Assembly (NCBI RefSeq): GCF_001698225.1
Contig: NZ_CP016594.1
Coordinates: 3,038,001-3,102,000, forward strand
DNA: 64,000 nt
Source of the DNA: Gordonia terrae
Lineage (GTDB): Bacteria; Actinomycetota; Actinomycetes; Mycobacteriales; Mycobacteriaceae
Direction of reading: 5' to 3'
How positions within the stretch are numbered: position 1 is the stretch's first letter; every line of letters begins with the position of its first letter. A program made the position numbers and the translations under genes. Shown one piece after another: positions 29,003 to 37,691 of the stretch. The notes beneath the pieces are model-generated. The model saw nothing but the letters and a program-made list of their open reading frames with translations. It did not search any database and was not told the origin of the DNA.

Positions 29003-29105
29003 CGGACGCCGACCGGTGGCACGACGGTCACGGTCACCGTAAGCGCCGCTGCCACACCGCGATCGGTGTTACGGTTTTCGGGTTCTCGAGAAAAGAGGAA
29101 CCCAC

Positions 29106-30857
29106 GTGTCGTCGAGTGCACCCACCTCGCAGCCGGCCGCAGCTCCGGAACCGGACGATTCGCCGGTCCCGGAGCGCGCTGCCGCGACCGGCCAGGCCGA
29201 GGAGAAGAAGCCGTCCTGGTGGAGACGCCGCCTCCACCGGTATTCGTGTGTCGGGCTGACGGTCGCGCTCGTCTTCTTCTGGCTGTCGGTGACACCGTCG
29301 CTCCTGCCGCGCGGTCCGCTGTTCCAGGGCATCGTGAGCGGGGCGTCGGCCACCGTCGGGTACGGCCTGGGCGTCGGTGTCTCGTGGCTGATCCGCTACA
29401 TGATCTCCCGGGACGATCCGTGGCCCGCGCCGATGCGCCGCCTCTGGGTCGCGCTCGGCCTGGCGGCCGTCGCGGGGACGGTGGTCATGCTCGTCGCGTT
29501 CCAGCGGTGGCAGGACCAGGTCCGCACCATGATGGGCGTCGATCTCCTGTCGTGGACCGCCTACCCGCAGATCCTACTCATCGCCGTCGTGGTCTTCGCC
29601 CTGCTGATGACCATCGGACAGGCGTGGGGCGACGGAGTCGTGTGGCTCGTCCGGAAGCTCAATCATGTTGCGCCTCCGCGCATCTCGGCATTCGCAGCGG
29701 CCACGATCGCCATCATCGTCACGGTCCTGGTGCTCAATGGCGTGGTTGCCAACTACGGGATGCAGGCCCTGAACTCGTCGTTCGCCGCGGTCAACGACGA
29801 GACCACCGCCGACTCCAACCCGCCGACGACCCCGCTGCGTTCGGGCGGACCGGGCTCGCTGGTGACCTGGGATTCGCTCGGGCGTCAAGGCCGCATCTTC
29901 GTATCCGTGTCGCCGACGGTGGCCGAGCTGAGCGAGTTCAACGGAACGCCTGCGATGGAACCGATTCGCGCCTACGTCGGACTCGGGTCGGGCAGCGACC
30001 TGCGAGCCAATGCCGAACTGGCCGCGGACGAACTCGTTCGCGCCGGTGGGTTGCAACGCAAACTCATCGCCGTCGCCTCCACCACCGGAACGGGCTGGAT
30101 CAACCAGGCCACCGTGGACTCCCTCGAATACATGTACAACGGCGACACCGCGACGGTCAGCATGCAGTATTCGTACCTACCGAGCTGGCTGTCGTTCCTC
30201 GTCGACAAGGAACGTGCCCGGCAGGCAGGACAGGCTCTCTTCGAAGCGGTCTCGGAACGGGTGAGCGAGGTGCCCGAGGCCCAGCGCCCGAAGCTCGTCG
30301 TCTTCGGCGAGAGCCTCGGATCCTTTGCGGCCGAGTCCGCGTTCGGGACCATCCCGGCGTTGAGCGCGCGTACCGACGGCGCCCTGTTCAGCGGCCCGAC
30401 CTTCAACAACAAACTGTGGGTGGACACGACCGGGGCACGAGACGACGGGACCCCGGAGGTGTTGCCCACCTACGACGACGGCCGGCAGGTCCGATTCATC
30501 GCCGACGCCCCGGACCTCGACGAGCCCACCGCCGAATGGGTGTCACCGTCGGGTCGCGCGGTGTATCTGCAACACGCCTCCGATCCGATCTCCTGGTGGA
30601 ATCCGCGGTTGATCCTGCGCGAACCGGACTGGCTCGAGGAGGATCCCGGACGCGACGTGCTGTCGGCGATGCGCTGGATCCCGTTCGTGACGTTCCTCCA
30701 GGTCAGCGCGGACATGGCCGTGTCGGTCGGTGTCCCCGACGGGCACGGCCACAACTACCTGTCCGCGATCCCCGCCGCCTGGGCCAAGATCCTGCAGCCA
30801 CCGGGTTGGACCGAGGCCAAGACCGAACGATTGATCCCGCTGCTGACCAGGGACTGA
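29106..30857 (+). CDS. Membrane-anchored alpha/beta-hydrolase family protein
   Basis: This 583-residue protein has an N-terminal Pro/Ala-rich cytoplasmic tail, about four hydrophobic segments in residues 45-220, and then a large alpha/beta-hydrolase domain (Abhydrolase_9 type). The nucleophile Ser is in KLVVFGESLGSFAAESAF, the acid region probably near HASDPISWWNP, and a C-terminal His in PDGHGHNYL. The family is widespread in mycolic-acid bacteria and thought to act on lipids at the membrane; the substrate is unproven. The GTG at 29106 has AGAGGAA upstream. It follows the ABC permease by about 100 bases and may form part of the same transcript. Confidence 0.82.
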   Translation: MSSSAPTSQPAAAPEPDDSPVPERAAATGQAEEKKPSWWRRRLHRYSCVGLTVALVFFWLSVTPSLLPRGPLFQGIVSGASATVGYGLGVGVSWLIRYMISRDDPWPAPMRRLWVALGLAAVAGTVVMLVAFQRWQDQVRTMMGVDLLSWTAYPQILLIAVVVFALLMTIGQAWGDGVVWLVRKLNHVAPPRISAFAAATIAIIVTVLVLNGVVANYGMQALNSSFAAVNDETTADSNPPTTPLRSGGPGSLVTWDSLGRQGRIFVSVSPTVAELSEFNGTPAMEPIRAYVGLGSGSDLRANAELAADELVRAGGLQRKLIAVASTTGTGWINQATVDSLEYMYNGDTATVSMQYSYLPSWLSFLVDKERARQAGQALFEAVSERVSEVPEAQRPKLVVFGESLGSFAAESAFGTIPALSARTDGALFSGPTFNNKLWVDTTGARDDGTPEVLPTYDDGRQVRFIADAPDLDEPTAEWVSPSGRAVYLQHASDPISWWNPRLILREPDWLEEDPGRDVLSAMRWIPFVTFLQVSADMAVSVGVPDGHGHNYLSAIPAAWAKILQPPGWTEAKTERLIPLLTRD

Positions 30858-30923
30858 TCCGCCACCGAAGCCGGTGGAGCAATTTCGGTCGGGCGGGCCG
30901 GGGCCCCGCGGTTCCATACTCAG

Positions 30924-31871
30924 ATGGTGACCTCCACCCCGGCCGACCGTGACCGCCTCCGGCAACTGCTCGATGCGGTGCTGTCCGACGACAACACGTC
31001 GCTCGACGACATGGCCGCGGGCGCCTACGCGTCGCCGTTCCACTTCACCCGGCAGGTGCGGCGTGGCGCAGGCGAGGCACCGGTGTCCCTGCGCCGCCGG
31101 GTGCTCCTCGAACGTGCGGCGTGGTTGCTGCAGCGCGGCCAGTCGGTGACCGATGTGGCCTTCGAGTCCGGATATTCGTCGGTGGACGGCTTCGCACGCG
31201 CGTTCAGCCGCGCCTTCGGGCACAGTCCCGGCCGGATGGGCGCGGTGGGCGAGCACAGCCACTGGCTGCCTGCGCCGAACGGCATCCACTTCCACTCGCC
31301 CACTGCGCTCTACGTCGACAGCGGCTCACCCACGACCGAGGACGCCGGCAACGTGGTGATGCTCATGGTTCGCCACGATCTCGACGACATCGAGGCGCTC
31401 CTGGACGCCGCGAAGAATGTCGACGTCGCATCATGGACCGCACCGCGCCTGGCCGGGAACCAGCTGCTGTCCTGGAGCGGGCCGGAAGAGAATCTCGCTC
31501 AAGTGATCTCGCATCTGGTCGCGGACAAGCTCCCCTGGTTGTCGACGATCGAGGGAGCTGACCTCCCGCCGGCTGCGCCGACCGAGCTGACCGACCTCGT
31601 CGACCTCCATCGCGACATCGCACCGCGCTGGCTGGCTCTGGTCCGCGACATCGATCGCCGCGGCGCATGGCAGGACCGGGTCATCGATGCGTTGTGCGAT
31701 CCACCCGAATCGTTCCTGCTCTCGCAGATCGTCGCGCACGTCCTGACGTTCTCCGCACACCGTCGGCTCATCGCCCGGTGGATGTTGCGGGAGTCCGGCG
31801 TCGACGTGTCCGCTCCGACCCTCGACCCCGACCCGATCATGTGGCATCGCAGACACTCCGGAGGATTCTGA
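30924..31871 (+). CDS. AraC-family regulator with helical C-terminal domain
   Basis: This 315-residue protein carries the AraC double helix-turn-helix at the N-terminus instead of the C-terminus: TSLDDMAAGAYASPFHFTRQVRR, then SVTDVAFESGYSSVDGFARAFSRAFGHSP. The remaining 200 residues (MLMVRHDLDDIEALLDAAKNVD, then LTFSAHRRLIARWMLRESG) resemble the DinB-like helical bundle found in this regulator subgroup. It probably senses a small molecule and controls the following reductase gene. The stop overlaps that gene's start (TGATG), which argues for a functional pair. No inducer can be read. Confidence 0.85.
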   Translation: MVTSTPADRDRLRQLLDAVLSDDNTSLDDMAAGAYASPFHFTRQVRRGAGEAPVSLRRRVLLERAAWLLQRGQSVTDVAFESGYSSVDGFARAFSRAFGHSPGRMGAVGEHSHWLPAPNGIHFHSPTALYVDSGSPTTEDAGNVVMLMVRHDLDDIEALLDAAKNVDVASWTAPRLAGNQLLSWSGPEENLAQVISHLVADKLPWLSTIEGADLPPAAPTELTDLVDLHRDIAPRWLALVRDIDRRGAWQDRVIDALCDPPESFLLSQIVAHVLTFSAHRRLIARWMLRESGVDVSAPTLDPDPIMWHRRHSGGF

Positions 31872-32425
31872 TGGCATTCCGCTACTACACGGCGACCACC
31901 CTCGACGGCTTCCTCGCCGACGACCACGACAGCCTCGACTGGCTGTTGAGTCAACCGCAGGAAGAGGGCGGCCCGATGAACTACGACGACTTCTTCCGGC
32001 ATGTCGGGGTGGCCGTCATGGGTGCGACCACCTACCAGTGGATCCTCGACCACGAGGTCTCGGACGGGAAACCCTGGCCATACGAGATCCCCACGTTCGT
32101 CTTCACCCATCGGCCCCTCACGCCGGTGTCGGACACCATCACGGTGGTGGTCGGGGACCCCGCGAACCTTCGTGACCGTCTCACCGACACCGCGGGCGGT
32201 CGTGACATCTGGATCGTGGGCGGTGGCGACCTGGCCGCACAGTTCGCCGAGGCCGGCATGCTCGACGACGTCGTGGTCTCGATCGCGCCGGTCACCCTCG
32301 GATCGGGACGGCCACTCTTCCCGCGGCGGTACGACTTCGAGCTCCGGGAGTTCGCCCGCAACGGCGCCTTCCTGTGCGCGCGCTACTCGCCCGTCGGACC
32401 ACGATCGGCACCCGCCCAGGTCTGA
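31871..32425 (+). CDS. Dihydrofolate reductase-like (RibD C-terminal) protein
   Basis: This 184-residue protein has the DHFR/RibD-C fold: FRYYTATTLDGFLADDHDSLDWL at the N-terminus, GVAVMGATTYQWILD as the NADPH-binding turn, and DIWIVGGGDLAAQF for the second glycine motif. FVFTHRP and PVTLGSGRPLFP follow. Such proteins reduce folate-like or other compounds, and true DHFR or RibD function has not been shown for this subgroup. It is translated together with the AraC regulator through a TGATG junction. Both ends look complete. Confidence 0.85.
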   Translation: MAFRYYTATTLDGFLADDHDSLDWLLSQPQEEGGPMNYDDFFRHVGVAVMGATTYQWILDHEVSDGKPWPYEIPTFVFTHRPLTPVSDTITVVVGDPANLRDRLTDTAGGRDIWIVGGGDLAAQFAEAGMLDDVVVSIAPVTLGSGRPLFPRRYDFELREFARNGAFLCARYSPVGPRSAPAQV

Positions 32426-32483
32426 GCATCGGGGACACAACCGGCTACAGATCCGAGCGGCTCTCGGTCCGCGACCGACGAGT

Positions 32484-33143
32484 TCAGCCCTCGCCGACCG
32501 ACTTTCGCATGGCCTCGGGCACCTCGCCGCGGGCCCATCGGGGAAGGATGAAGATGCCCTCGGATTCGGCGGTGACCTCACCGTCGACCGAGATCGTCCC
32601 GGTGACGAAGGTCTTCACACCCTCCACCCGATCGACCCTCGCCTCGCCGCGGATCGGGCCGAGCGGCGTGCCGCGCCGGTACCGCACGGTGAGGGTCCCG
32701 GTCATACCGGGCACACCCTGGAACTCCGCGGCCGAACCCAGCAACTGGTCGAAGACGAGCGCGAGCACACCGCCGTGAACGAGTCCGGCCGGCCCCTCGT
32801 ACTGGGGACCGAGGTCGACCTCGAGCCAGCTGTGGTCGGTCTCGTGACGGATCTCGACCGGCGGTGCGATCGGGTTACGCCGGCCGAGGACGGCGTTGCC
32901 CCAGGACCGCTTGGTCCCGTCCGCGTTGAACCGGATGCCGAACGGCCCCGGCAGCTGATCTTTCCGAAGGACGTCGGTGGCGGCGGCGATGAGGCGCCTC
33001 GCCTCCGCGATATCGGTTTCGCCGACCTCGGTGCGCACCGTCGCATCGATCAGTTCTCGGACGCTGCCCGCGATCGCGGACGCGAGTTCGGTCCGGTGCG
33101 CGAGCTCCTCCGGGTCGATGTCTTCCTGGATGTATCCGCTCAT
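32484..33143 (-). CDS. PaaI-type hotdog thioesterase
   Basis: This 219-residue protein has a helical N-terminal extension (IQEDIDPEELAHRTELASAI) followed by a hotdog domain with GPAGLVHGGVLALVFDQLLGS, the PaaI/thioesterase catalytic loop. The core strands follow in TGTLTVRYRRGTPLG and VEGVKTFVTGTISVDGEVT. The N-terminal 90 residues also occur in actinobacterial relatives. Acyl-CoA hydrolysis is the likely activity. It faces a crotonase of fatty-acid or sterol side-chain metabolism across a short intergenic region, so a shared role in acyl-CoA turnover is plausible. The start is preceded by a TTAGAT-like box rather than a ribosome site. Confidence 0.82.
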   Translation of the reverse strand: MSGYIQEDIDPEELAHRTELASAIAGSVRELIDATVRTEVGETDIAEARRLIAAATDVLRKDQLPGPFGIRFNADGTKRSWGNAVLGRRNPIAPPVEIRHETDHSWLEVDLGPQYEGPAGLVHGGVLALVFDQLLGSAAEFQGVPGMTGTLTVRYRRGTPLGPIRGEARVDRVEGVKTFVTGTISVDGEVTAESEGIFILPRWARGEVPEAMRKSVGEG

Positions 33144-33242
33144 ACGCCCATCTAACAGGGTGGATGCCGCCCGGGTCGCGACGGACCGGCAGCGCCCCGG
33201 CGCGAGCGGCGGATCCGGCCACGCGCACTTCTGACCGCCGAG

Positions 33243-33248
33243 TAGGCT
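33243..33248 (+). promoter_or_regulatory. Leaderless -10 box TAGGCT
   Basis: TAGGCT lies 7 bases before the ATG of the crotonase (-13 to -8). No ribosome site is present between it and the start codon. Confidence 0.55.
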
Positions 33249-33255
33249 CCCTCGC

Positions 33256-34098
33256 ATGACAGACCAAGCCTGGAACGACCGCGCCTGGGCGGCGTTCGAC
33301 GTCACCGTCTCCGAGTACATCGCCGAGGTCACCCTGATCGGCCCGGGCAAGGGCAACGCCATGGGGCCGGACTTCTGGCAGGAACTCCCCGAGCTGTTCG
33401 GACACCTCGACGCCGATCCCGACGTCCGCGCGGTGGTGCTCACGGGATCGGGCAAGAACTTCTCCTACGGTCTCGACCTCGTCGCGATGGGCGGGACGCT
33501 GTCGGGCGTGCTGGCCGGGGACGCGAAAGCGGCGCCGCGCACCGAGTTCCTCGACTCGCTCCGGAAGCTGCAGGCCGGGATCACCGCGGTTGCCGACTGC
33601 CGCAAACCGGTCGTCGCGGCCGTGTCCGGCTGGTGCATCGGTGGCGGCGTCGACTTGATCTGCGCGGCGGACGTGCGCTACGCGAGCGCTGACGCCAAGT
33701 TCAGTGTGCGCGAGGTCAAGGTCGGCATGGTCGCCGATGTGGGGACGCTCGCTCGTCTTCCGTTCATCATCGGCGACGGCCACCTGCGTGAGCTGGCGCT
33801 GACCGGTAAGGACATCGACGCCGCCCGCGCCGAGAAGATCGGTCTCGTCAACGACGTCGCCGACGATCAGGACGCCGTGCTCGACCTCGCCCGCTCGACC
33901 GCGCGTGAGATCGCGGACAACCCGCCGCTGGTGGTCCACGGCATCAAGTCTGTGCTCGATCATTCGCGTAGCGCCGCCGTGCACGACAGCCTCCGCTACG
34001 TTGCCGCATGGAACTCCGCGTTCCTGCCCAGCGAGGACCTGTCCGAGGCCATCACCGCCGTCTTCGAGAAGCGCAAGCCCGAGTTCAAGGGCCGCTGA
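33256..34098 (+). CDS. Crotonase of the dienoyl-CoA isomerase type
   Basis: This 280-residue enoyl-CoA hydratase/isomerase has oxyanion-hole regions at GSGKNFSYGLDLVAMGG and VSGWCIGGGVDLICAADVRYAS. The key motif VREVKVGMVADVGTLARLP closely matches delta3,5-delta2,4-dienoyl-CoA isomerase (ECH1), including the Asp in VADVG. Hydratase-type enzymes usually have a Glu pair that is not evident here. The protein thus probably moves double bonds during breakdown of unsaturated acids. The length fits. A TAGGCT box at leaderless spacing precedes the ATG. It is divergent from the PaaI thioesterase. Confidence 0.85.
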   Translation: MTDQAWNDRAWAAFDVTVSEYIAEVTLIGPGKGNAMGPDFWQELPELFGHLDADPDVRAVVLTGSGKNFSYGLDLVAMGGTLSGVLAGDAKAAPRTEFLDSLRKLQAGITAVADCRKPVVAAVSGWCIGGGVDLICAADVRYASADAKFSVREVKVGMVADVGTLARLPFIIGDGHLRELALTGKDIDAARAEKIGLVNDVADDQDAVLDLARSTAREIADNPPLVVHGIKSVLDHSRSAAVHDSLRYVAAWNSAFLPSEDLSEAITAVFEKRKPEFKGR

Positions 34099-34454
34099 GC
34101 CGGCTGGTTCTCGCGCGACCACGGTCGGCCCGCTCACTCGCCGGCCCCTGGAGTGCGAGGCCACCGGGCCCAGCGGAGCTCGGGTCCACGGGTCGAGACG
34201 GGGGGTTGCGGCCGGGGGTCTGGTGACGCATCTCGCCACGACCCTTCGTGACGGCCTCCGCAGGGAGCGGACTACTTTCGTAGTCCACGACGGCCGCCGG
34301 GCCGCAACGCTGAGGTGCGAGGAGCGCAAGCCGCCGACGGAGCGCGGAGTGGCATCGCTGTGGAGTTGTCAATGAACAGATGCGGTCCCGGGGATGGTCC
34401 GAGTCGGAAGATGCTGCGCGAGAATCGGTGTCGGGGCCGGTCAGGCGGCGTGGG
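34099..34454. repeat. Intergenic repeat region, copy B
   Basis: No gene is seen in these 356 bases. Bases 34281-34306 repeat exactly the 26 nt found at 25302-25327, and 34311-34331 repeat the 21 nt found at 25174-25194, but in the opposite order relative to copy A. The flanking ctttcg/ctttca also matches. The stretch adjoins the DUF222-HNH gene and may mark a former mobile-element boundary. Confidence 0.7.
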
Positions 34455-35696
34455 TCAGGCTGCGCTGTCGAGGCGCATGGTGCGACGGTTGTAGGCGGGT
34501 AGCGGTCGGCGGTGGGGATCGATGCCGGCGGGCGGAACCAGCCAGGGATGCCTGTCGAAACCCATCACGACGTTCCAGCCGTGGTGATGGACCTGGGTAT
34601 GGCAGCGCTGGCATAGTAGGCACCCGTTGTCGAGGTCGGTCGGGCCGCCATCGGCCCAGTGTTCGATGTGGTGCACCTGCGTATGGGACGGTGGTGCACC
34701 GCATTTGACGCAGCAGGTGTCACGCACGATCACCGCTTTACGCAGATGCGCCGGGAACAACCGGTGGGTGTGCCCCATCTGCAGCGGTACGGCTTCGCCG
34801 TCGAGGACGATCTCGGTGAGAGAACCGTCGCATGACACTTGCCGGGTCGTTGCTCGACTGGCCGCTCCGGTCCACGGCAGCGTTGCCGGATCCGCGCCCG
34901 TGGCGGGAATGGCCAGCAGGAGTTGCGTCCGGGGAGGACCAACACTGTCGATGCTCGCGCCGATCGCTGCTTGGTCGAGGATCAACTCGAAAGCATCCGC
35001 GCGTCGCTGCTCGGCCGAACGTCGGTCGTCGGCGCCGTCGGGTTCGGGTCGTGGGCAGGCACGTTCGTCGATCATGGACAGGAACTTCTCGCCGACCACC
35101 TGTGTGAGGTCGGCGCGGATCTCGACGCGTCCGTCGTCGGTTGTGGAGGCGTTGACCGTGTTGAGCGATGAATCGTCGGCGGCGGAGATGCCGGTGTCGG
35201 TGGTGTCGGCGATGGTGTTGCCGATGGCGCGGGCGAACTTCTGCACTTCTGTCGGTGTTGCTCCCGACAGCGCCTGGCCGATCAGGACGGTCTCGTAACC
35301 GGCGTACTCCTCGTCGGAAAGTGCTGTGGGCGAGCGCTTGTCAATATGCGCCATGGCGCGGATGATCGCATCGCCGACTTCTGCGGACACGCGTCCGTCG
35401 GCAGCGTGACGGGCCAGGGCGGGCAGCGTGGGGAGAGCGTCGACGCTCCGCATGGCACGTAACGCCGCAGCGGGTGCGTAGCCCATCTCGATCAACATCT
35501 TCTTGGTGGTGCCGCCGGCCTTCTGTGCGACCCCGAGTTCCTCGAGTTGCGCTGCGTGCGTGACGATCTGATGATCAATGGTGTTTCGGAGCAGGCGCAG
35601 AGTGTTGAGTGCGTCGAATGTTGCTACGCCCGTGAGGTCGTCGGCGGGTGGTGTGGTCTCGATGAGCTGGTCGAGGAGAGTGGTGAGCTCTGGCAT
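34455..35696 (-). CDS. DUF222 and HNH endonuclease domain protein (13E12-type)
   Basis: This 413-residue protein has an N-terminal DUF222 region (ELTTLLDQLIETTPPADDL, then VAQKAGGTTKKMLIEMGYAPAAA) of about 300 residues. The C-terminal HNH nuclease domain has CVKCGAPPSHTQVHHIEHWADGG and LCQRCHTQVHHHGW, with both CxxC zinc pairs and the HNH residues intact. DUF222-HNH proteins occur in many copies per genome in this order; the M. tuberculosis 13E12 repeats are relatives. A DNA nicking or mobility function is supposed but not shown. ATG 35696 was chosen; ATG 35717 would add seven residues. The repeat copy and the AT-rich upstream suggest a mobile history. Confidence 0.88.
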   Translation of the reverse strand: MPELTTLLDQLIETTPPADDLTGVATFDALNTLRLLRNTIDHQIVTHAAQLEELGVAQKAGGTTKKMLIEMGYAPAAALRAMRSVDALPTLPALARHAADGRVSAEVGDAIIRAMAHIDKRSPTALSDEEYAGYETVLIGQALSGATPTEVQKFARAIGNTIADTTDTGISAADDSSLNTVNASTTDDGRVEIRADLTQVVGEKFLSMIDERACPRPEPDGADDRRSAEQRRADAFELILDQAAIGASIDSVGPPRTQLLLAIPATGADPATLPWTGAASRATTRQVSCDGSLTEIVLDGEAVPLQMGHTHRLFPAHLRKAVIVRDTCCVKCGAPPSHTQVHHIEHWADGGPTDLDNGCLLCQRCHTQVHHHGWNVVMGFDRHPWLVPPAGIDPHRRPLPAYNRRTMRLDSAA

Positions 35697-36093
35697 GACT
35701 CCAAGGTGCCGGAACATTTGTTCGATTACGAGGAGTTTTCACAGCTATACGGACTCGAAATATATTGCTGTCTAGTACGATTCGGCACTTTGCCACCCAT
35801 CAGCAACACCAGTGAACAGCAATCACATCCGGCTCGAAATTGGGTCGAGAGTGGTGATCCAGTCTGCCGGACGATGAAGTGAGCAGGGGATGTGCACGGC
35901 GTGAGGCGAGGAGTGGTTCGCGGAGTTGTCGGGGTGTCACACAACGATCGGAGCCGGCTTCGTACTGGGCGAGTCGAAGAAGAAGCCCGTCATCGACGGC
36001 GCACCAATAGGTCAGCTACCGCACCCCACCTCAGCGACCACGAAACCGGCGGCGCGTGACGATCGAACACAGCCCAGCACAGACATTCCCGGC
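35697..36093. other. Gene-free, AT-rich stretch upstream of the DUF222-HNH gene
   Basis: These 397 bases carry no convincing coding frame. Around 35720-35800 the sequence is unusually AT-rich (gaaatatattgctgtctag), which would suit the promoter of the DUF222-HNH gene on the minus strand. The remainder resembles worn-out coding sequence, but I could not identify any parent gene. No inverted repeats typical of an insertion sequence were found. Confidence 0.4.
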
Positions 36094-37044
36094 TCAGGGT
36101 ACCGAGTCCGCGCGGTGCACCTCCTCGGACAGCGGATGCGTGCCGTCGAGATCTGCCAGGAGCCGGACGCCGTCGAAAGGCGACCCATAAGGCGGTGCCA
36201 CCGTCACCCCGGGGTCTCGGCGAGACACATTCTCCACGAATCGATTTCGGAGTCGATCGCTGGCCGACATGACGCCACCCACCCAGCTCACGCGCACGGG
36301 TTCATCGGCCTCCCGGCCGCTGCGGTCCAGCGCGGTGATCGCCGAGGTCGCGAGCTCGTCGGCGGCGTCGTCGATGATCTGCTTCGCGACCGGGTCCCCG
36401 GCCTCCGATGCGGCGTCGACCGCCCGCGCGAAGCCGGCGACGCGGGCGACCCGGTCGGGGTCGGCCTGCACCACCATGTACAACTCGGGCAGCGGACCGA
36501 ACTCGTCCGCCGCGTTCGCACGAAGCGCGGTGTCAGGTCCCCGGCCGTCGAAGGCACTCAGAGCCGCCGCGATACCCGCGCGCCCGATCCAGTAGGCACT
36601 GCCCGCGTCACCGAACAGATGCCCCCAGCCGTCGACGCGGCGGACCCCGGCCCGACCGACACCGAGCGTGACCACTCCCGTGCCCACCGCGGTCACGGCG
36701 CCGAACTGGTGTCGGTTGGCAGCCAGGTAGGCGGTCACCGAATCATGGGCGAGTGCAACGGAAACGACGCCCGCCCCGGCGAGAGCATCGAGCAGATCGG
36801 CCGGGCGGGAGGCGTCGGGAGTCAGACCGGACACGCCGGCCGCCACCACCCACGGGCCAGTCGGTTCGTCGAGCCCCGAGCTCCCGGCGTGGGAGTTGAG
36901 GAGGTCCCGCACCGTCGCGGCGATCTGCTCCACGACCGGCCGGTCGGTACGGATCGGCGGCGCATCGCGATCGACCGGACCGTCGGCCGTCTCGATCCGA
37001 ACACGCGTCCCGGTCTGGCCACCGTCGATCAGGATGCGCTTCAC
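36094..37044 (-). CDS. BadF/BadG-type ATPase, N-acetylglucosamine-kinase-like
   Basis: This 316-residue ASKHA-fold protein has phosphate-1 motif RILIDGGQTGTRVRI, phosphate-2 region AVGTGVVTLGVGRAG, and the motif GWGHLFGDAGSAYWIGRAG typical of N-acetylglucosamine kinase-like members. The adenosine region is WVGGVMSASDRLRNRFV. It would phosphorylate an amino sugar or related hexose with ATP in the cytoplasm. The family also includes 2-hydroxyacyl-CoA dehydratase activators, but no CxxxC cluster binding iron-sulphur is seen, so the kinase is favoured. The GTG at 37044 gives the phosphate-1 motif at the normal position. No sugar transport genes are nearby. Confidence 0.75.
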   Translation of the reverse strand: MKRILIDGGQTGTRVRIETADGPVDRDAPPIRTDRPVVEQIAATVRDLLNSHAGSSGLDEPTGPWVVAAGVSGLTPDASRPADLLDALAGAGVVSVALAHDSVTAYLAANRHQFGAVTAVGTGVVTLGVGRAGVRRVDGWGHLFGDAGSAYWIGRAGIAAALSAFDGRGPDTALRANAADEFGPLPELYMVVQADPDRVARVAGFARAVDAASEAGDPVAKQIIDDAADELATSAITALDRSGREADEPVRVSWVGGVMSASDRLRNRFVENVSRRDPGVTVAPPYGSPFDGVRLLADLDGTHPLSEEVHRADSVP

Positions 37045-37212
37045 GCTGTCACCGGTCGTCACGAACCGCAACGCTACCTCGGTGTTTGCCGCGCGCAGAG
37101 CATCACACGGCATCGGCGGCGCCCCACGAGCCGACCGACAGCACCTCGACGTACCGGCCCGATCTCCGGAGAGTCGGCGTCGGGTCCGGAGCGCTCATGA
37201 CACACTGGACAC

Positions 37213-37680
37213 ATGAAGGTGCGGCGGGGACTCGCGGTGAAGATCGGTTCGATCTCCTGGATGCCACGCTTTCTCCCGCAGATCGTGAAGTGCGACAGCG
37301 TCATCCAATCCGTGTCGGGCCACCGGCTCAGCCTGCTCGACATCGGCGACCTGCCGAACATCACGATCCGCGTGCCGGGACGAAAGAGCGGCGCGATTCG
37401 GACCACGCAACTGCTCGCCGTCCCGGACGGTTCGGACTGGTTGATCGCCGGCTCGTATTTCGGCGGGCCGACGATGCCGGCGTGGGTGTTCAATGTCCGG
37501 GCTGCCGACGAGATCGAGATCATCGTGCACGGTGAGGTGTCCGTGGCCGTGGCCACGGAGCTGTTCGATGACGAGCGGGACGCGGCCTGGCAGACGTTGC
37601 GCTCGGTGTGGCCCAACTTCGATCTGTACGAGCAGCGCACCGACCGCCGTATCCCGGTGTTCCGTCTGCGGCCTCGCTGA
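37213..37680 (+). CDS. Deazaflavin (F420)-dependent nitroreductase-family protein
   Basis: This 155-residue protein belongs to the split-barrel group that includes M. tuberculosis Ddn. Characteristic pieces are LPNITIRVPGRKSGAIRTTQLLAV, WLIAGSYFGGPTMPAWVFNVRA, and a C-terminal WPNFDLYEQRTDRRIPVFRL. The Ddn group uses reduced F420 to reduce quinones or nitroimidazoles; the native substrate here is unknown. The ATG at 37213 is preceded by CACACT at leaderless spacing. It is divergent from the sugar-kinase-like gene and convergent with the membrane protein downstream. Confidence 0.82.
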   Translation: MKVRRGLAVKIGSISWMPRFLPQIVKCDSVIQSVSGHRLSLLDIGDLPNITIRVPGRKSGAIRTTQLLAVPDGSDWLIAGSYFGGPTMPAWVFNVRAADEIEIIVHGEVSVAVATELFDDERDAAWQTLRSVWPNFDLYEQRTDRRIPVFRLRPR

Positions 37681-37691
37681 CCTGATGCCGG

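Noticed and set aside
35726..35944. A 72-codon minus-strand frame upstream of the DUF222-HNH gene
   Set aside because: The Thr/Pro/Ser-rich product shows no domain, no ribosome site is present, and codon usage is poor.
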